Shown piece after piece: positions 23,504-25,350 of a DNA stretch of 25,350 nucleotides. The translations under genes were made by a program, and so were the position numbers. Source of the stretch: CAYJBH01 sp964371365 (GTDB lineage: Bacteria; Bacillota; Clostridia; Oscillospirales; Ruminococcaceae); NCBI GenBank assembly GCA_964371365.1, contig CAYJMO010000023.1, positions 1-25,350 of the forward strand, read 5' to 3'. The notes beneath the pieces are model-generated. The model had not been told where the DNA came from. It saw only the letters and a list, made by a program, of their open reading frames with translations, and did not search any database. Position 1 is the stretch's first letter. Each line of letters begins with the position of its first letter.

Positions 23504-25267
23504 ATGAAAAATCTTAACATCAGGATGAAATTTATCGTTTGTATGGGCGCAATTCTCATATTGCTTCTATTATTGGGAGCGTTTTCCATACTGAGTAGCG
23601 ATGCAAACCAAAGTAACTTTACATCATTTAAAAATGGTGCGTATACTGTTGCAATGGAAATTAAAGAGGTCGAGATTAACATTGAGGAACTCAACAAAAA
23701 TGTGGCCTCCCTGTTTTTAGCGAGCAACGATGCGGAGTTAGAGGATCTATATTTAGTCATAGACGAGGCCGAGGCCAATCTGCAACAACACATGGTCGTC
23801 CTGCGCGGAATTAATTATAGCGACGATCTGACCGCCTCACTGGATGAGTTGACCGCCCTTGCAGCGTTAGAGAATCAATACAGGGAAGAGCTTATCGGAA
23901 TGATAAATAACGGTTCTTTGGATGAAGCGTTTCCCTATTATGATGATGTTTATGACGAGCATATGGAGATCATCGTCGCCGAAATTATCGAGATGAACGA
24001 CACCGTCTCCGCGGCAGCCGAGACCGAGTTTAACTACATAATCCAATACATGAACTCCGGTCTGATCATCCTTATAATTCTGACCATTTTGGTATTGATT
24101 GGTTTTGTAGCGGTTGGTCTTCTGCTTGCCCTTTCCGTTACTACTCCGCTTCGTCTTATAAATTCAGCAATAAAATCGCTTGCTCTCGGTGACTTTAAAG
24201 GTGCGAACATCGATTATGTCGCGAATGATGAATTCGGTGAGCTTGCAACCAATACCAACAACACCGTAGGCAATATCGAGTGCATTATGAACGACGTTAT
24301 TGGCGGTTTATCTGAGATATCAAGGGGCAACTTTACCGCCAGGAGCGGCAACGATGACATGTATGTTGGTGTTTATATAAAACTCCGCGAGGCCATGTAT
24401 GATACCATCATTAAAATGAACGACACCATCAGCAAGGTTAGCCTTGCTACCGAGCAGGTTTCAAGCGGCTCGGAGCAGGTCTCCACCGGTGCACAGTCGT
24501 TAGCACAAGGTGCCACCGAGCAGGCAAGCTCTATTCAAGAACTCGCCGCCACCATCAGCGACATCTCCACACAAATCTCTCAAAATGCCGAGAGTTCCAA
24601 TAAGGCGAGTGAGCTTGCCGACCAGGCGAGTGTCTCCATCAATAACAGCAATGCCCAGATGCAAAAGCTTATGGCATCCATGGAGGAGATTGACGGCAAA
24701 TCAAAAGAGATAAGCAAGATAATCAAGACCATCGACGACATCGCGTTCCAGACAAACATCCTTGCTCTTAACGCAGCAGTTGAGGCAGCGCGTGCCGGTG
24801 CGGCAGGTAAAGGCTTTGCGGTTGTTGCCGACGAGGTGCGCAACCTTGCAGGCAAATCCGCAGGCGCCGCGCAGGATACCACCGCACTTATCGAGGGCTC
24901 TATCAACGCTATCAGTGAAGGTGTTAACCTTGCACAGGTCACAGCCGAAGACCTCACCAAGGTCGTGGAGGGCGTTAGCGTAACCACCGAGCTTATCCGC
25001 GAGATAACCTCCGCCTCCAACGAGCAGGCAAACTCGATATCCCAGATTACCATCGGGCTTGACCAGATTGCGGCGGTTGTCCAGAACAACTCTGCAACAA
25101 GTGAGGAGAGCGCCGCAACAAGCGAGGAGCTTTCCAGTCAGGCATCTATCCTAAAGCAGATAGTTTCCGGATTTTCGCTCATAGACTCGGCGCCGACTGC
25201 TCCTGTGTACAACGAGCCGGTACCGGCAGAGTACACCTATGACAGCTCATATGGCGATAAATATTAA
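23504..25267 (+). CDS. Methyl-accepting chemotaxis protein (transmembrane chemoreceptor)
   Basis: A 587-residue receptor of classic layout. Transmembrane helix 1 is at about 10-32, and an extracytoplasmic helical sensor at about 33-182 is probably of the four-helix-bundle type, with no cysteines or recognisable ligand motif. Transmembrane helix 2 is at about 185-212, HAMP at about 211-265, and the rest is a long coiled-coil signalling domain. The signalling tip, IDDIAFQTNILALNAAVEAA (410-429) then GFAVVADEVRNLA, is the part that binds CheA/CheW. Glutamine/glutamate pairs suited to methylation lie on either side (TEQVSSGSEQ, ATSEESAATSEE). The tail is proline- and tyrosine-rich with no NWETF-like CheR tether. 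AAGGAG is placed ideally before ATG 23504. No che or flagellar gene is nearby, so the signal sensed is unknown. Confidence 0.95.
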   Translation: MKNLNIRMKFIVCMGAILILLLLLGAFSILSSDANQSNFTSFKNGAYTVAMEIKEVEINIEELNKNVASLFLASNDAELEDLYLVIDEAEANLQQHMVVLRGINYSDDLTASLDELTALAALENQYREELIGMINNGSLDEAFPYYDDVYDEHMEIIVAEIIEMNDTVSAAAETEFNYIIQYMNSGLIILIILTILVLIGFVAVGLLLALSVTTPLRLINSAIKSLALGDFKGANIDYVANDEFGELATNTNNTVGNIECIMNDVIGGLSEISRGNFTARSGNDDMYVGVYIKLREAMYDTIIKMNDTISKVSLATEQVSSGSEQVSTGAQSLAQGATEQASSIQELAATISDISTQISQNAESSNKASELADQASVSINNSNAQMQKLMASMEEIDGKSKEISKIIKTIDDIAFQTNILALNAAVEAARAGAAGKGFAVVADEVRNLAGKSAGAAQDTTALIEGSINAISEGVNLAQVTAEDLTKVVEGVSVTTELIREITSASNEQANSISQITIGLDQIAAVVQNNSATSEESAATSEELSSQASILKQIVSGFSLIDSAPTAPVYNEPVPAEYTYDSSYGDKY

Positions 25268-25291
25268 CTTCACGCTTAAAATTGCAACATG

Positions 25292-25332
25292 AAAAGAGTA
25301 GGGGACAGTCGTGGCTGTCTCCTACTCTTTTT
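25292..25332 (+). terminator. Intrinsic terminator after the chemoreceptor gene
   Basis: AAAAGAGTAGGGGACAG (25292-25308) pairs with 25315-25331 over 17 bp with one G-T wobble, loop TCGTGG, ending in a T-run at 25328-25332. The A-run on the left would let it act on the opposite strand too. It contains GTAGGGG, but otherwise does not look like the operon repeats. Confidence 0.88.
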
Positions 25333-25350
25333 ATAGTGCAAAACGGGATG

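Overview
The window is about 25 kb of a Clostridia-type (Bacillota) chromosome. It is probably an uncultured Oscillospirales-like gut or rumen bacterium. The evidence is the yicC-remA-gmk-priA-def-fmt order, a glgC/glgD pair, AbrB-type and XRE-type regulators, GAAAGGA-like ribosome binding sites before most genes, and AT-rich intergenic DNA against roughly balanced coding DNA. The assignment is inference from gene content. Ten Ns at 15064-15073 mark an assembly gap inside fmt, so this is probably a draft or metagenome-assembled contig.

Region 1 (1-10510): a truncated minus-strand gene for an exported or membrane-anchored protein, then a plus-strand branched-chain amino acid cluster, ilvB-ilvN-ilvD-leuA-cimA-leuC-leuD-leuB. 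The cluster makes acetolactate, dehydrates dihydroxyacids and runs the full leucine branch. CimA also gives a threonine-independent start to isoleucine (citramalate processed by LeuCD and LeuB). ilvC and ilvE are absent here. No T-box or leader peptide was seen. A sigma-A-like promoter lies just before ilvB. Four of the gaps carry short GC-rich palindromes of one TGTAGGGG-type family.

Region 2 (10590-15902): housekeeping genes yicC, remA, gmk, priA, def and fmt. The usual rpoZ and coaBC between gmk and priA are missing, and gmk overlaps priA directly. No terminator is visible between ilvB and fmt, so 413-15902 could be one long transcription unit. It ends at a perfect 18-bp-stem terminator shared with the convergent glycogen operon.

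Region 3 (15975-21807, minus strand): a glycogen operon transcribed glgB-glgC-glgD-glgA from a strong sigma-A-like promoter. GlgC, GlgD and GlgA make ADP-glucose and polymerise it. The glgB product is full length and clearly of the branching-enzyme family, but all three GH13 catalytic acids are serine (S316, S369, S437), as is the region I histidine (S251). It looks like a conserved pseudoenzyme and is the most interesting object in the window. GlgD is likewise the catalytically degenerate partner of GlgC, so the operon appears to encode two active/inactive paralogue relationships.

Region 4 (22084-25350, plus strand): an XRE-family regulator divergent from glgB, an AbrB-family regulator with a four-cysteine tail whose promoter lies in a perfect 15-bp inverted repeat, and a membrane methyl-accepting chemotaxis protein, followed by a terminator. 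No tRNA, rRNA, CRISPR array, transposase or phage gene was recognised.
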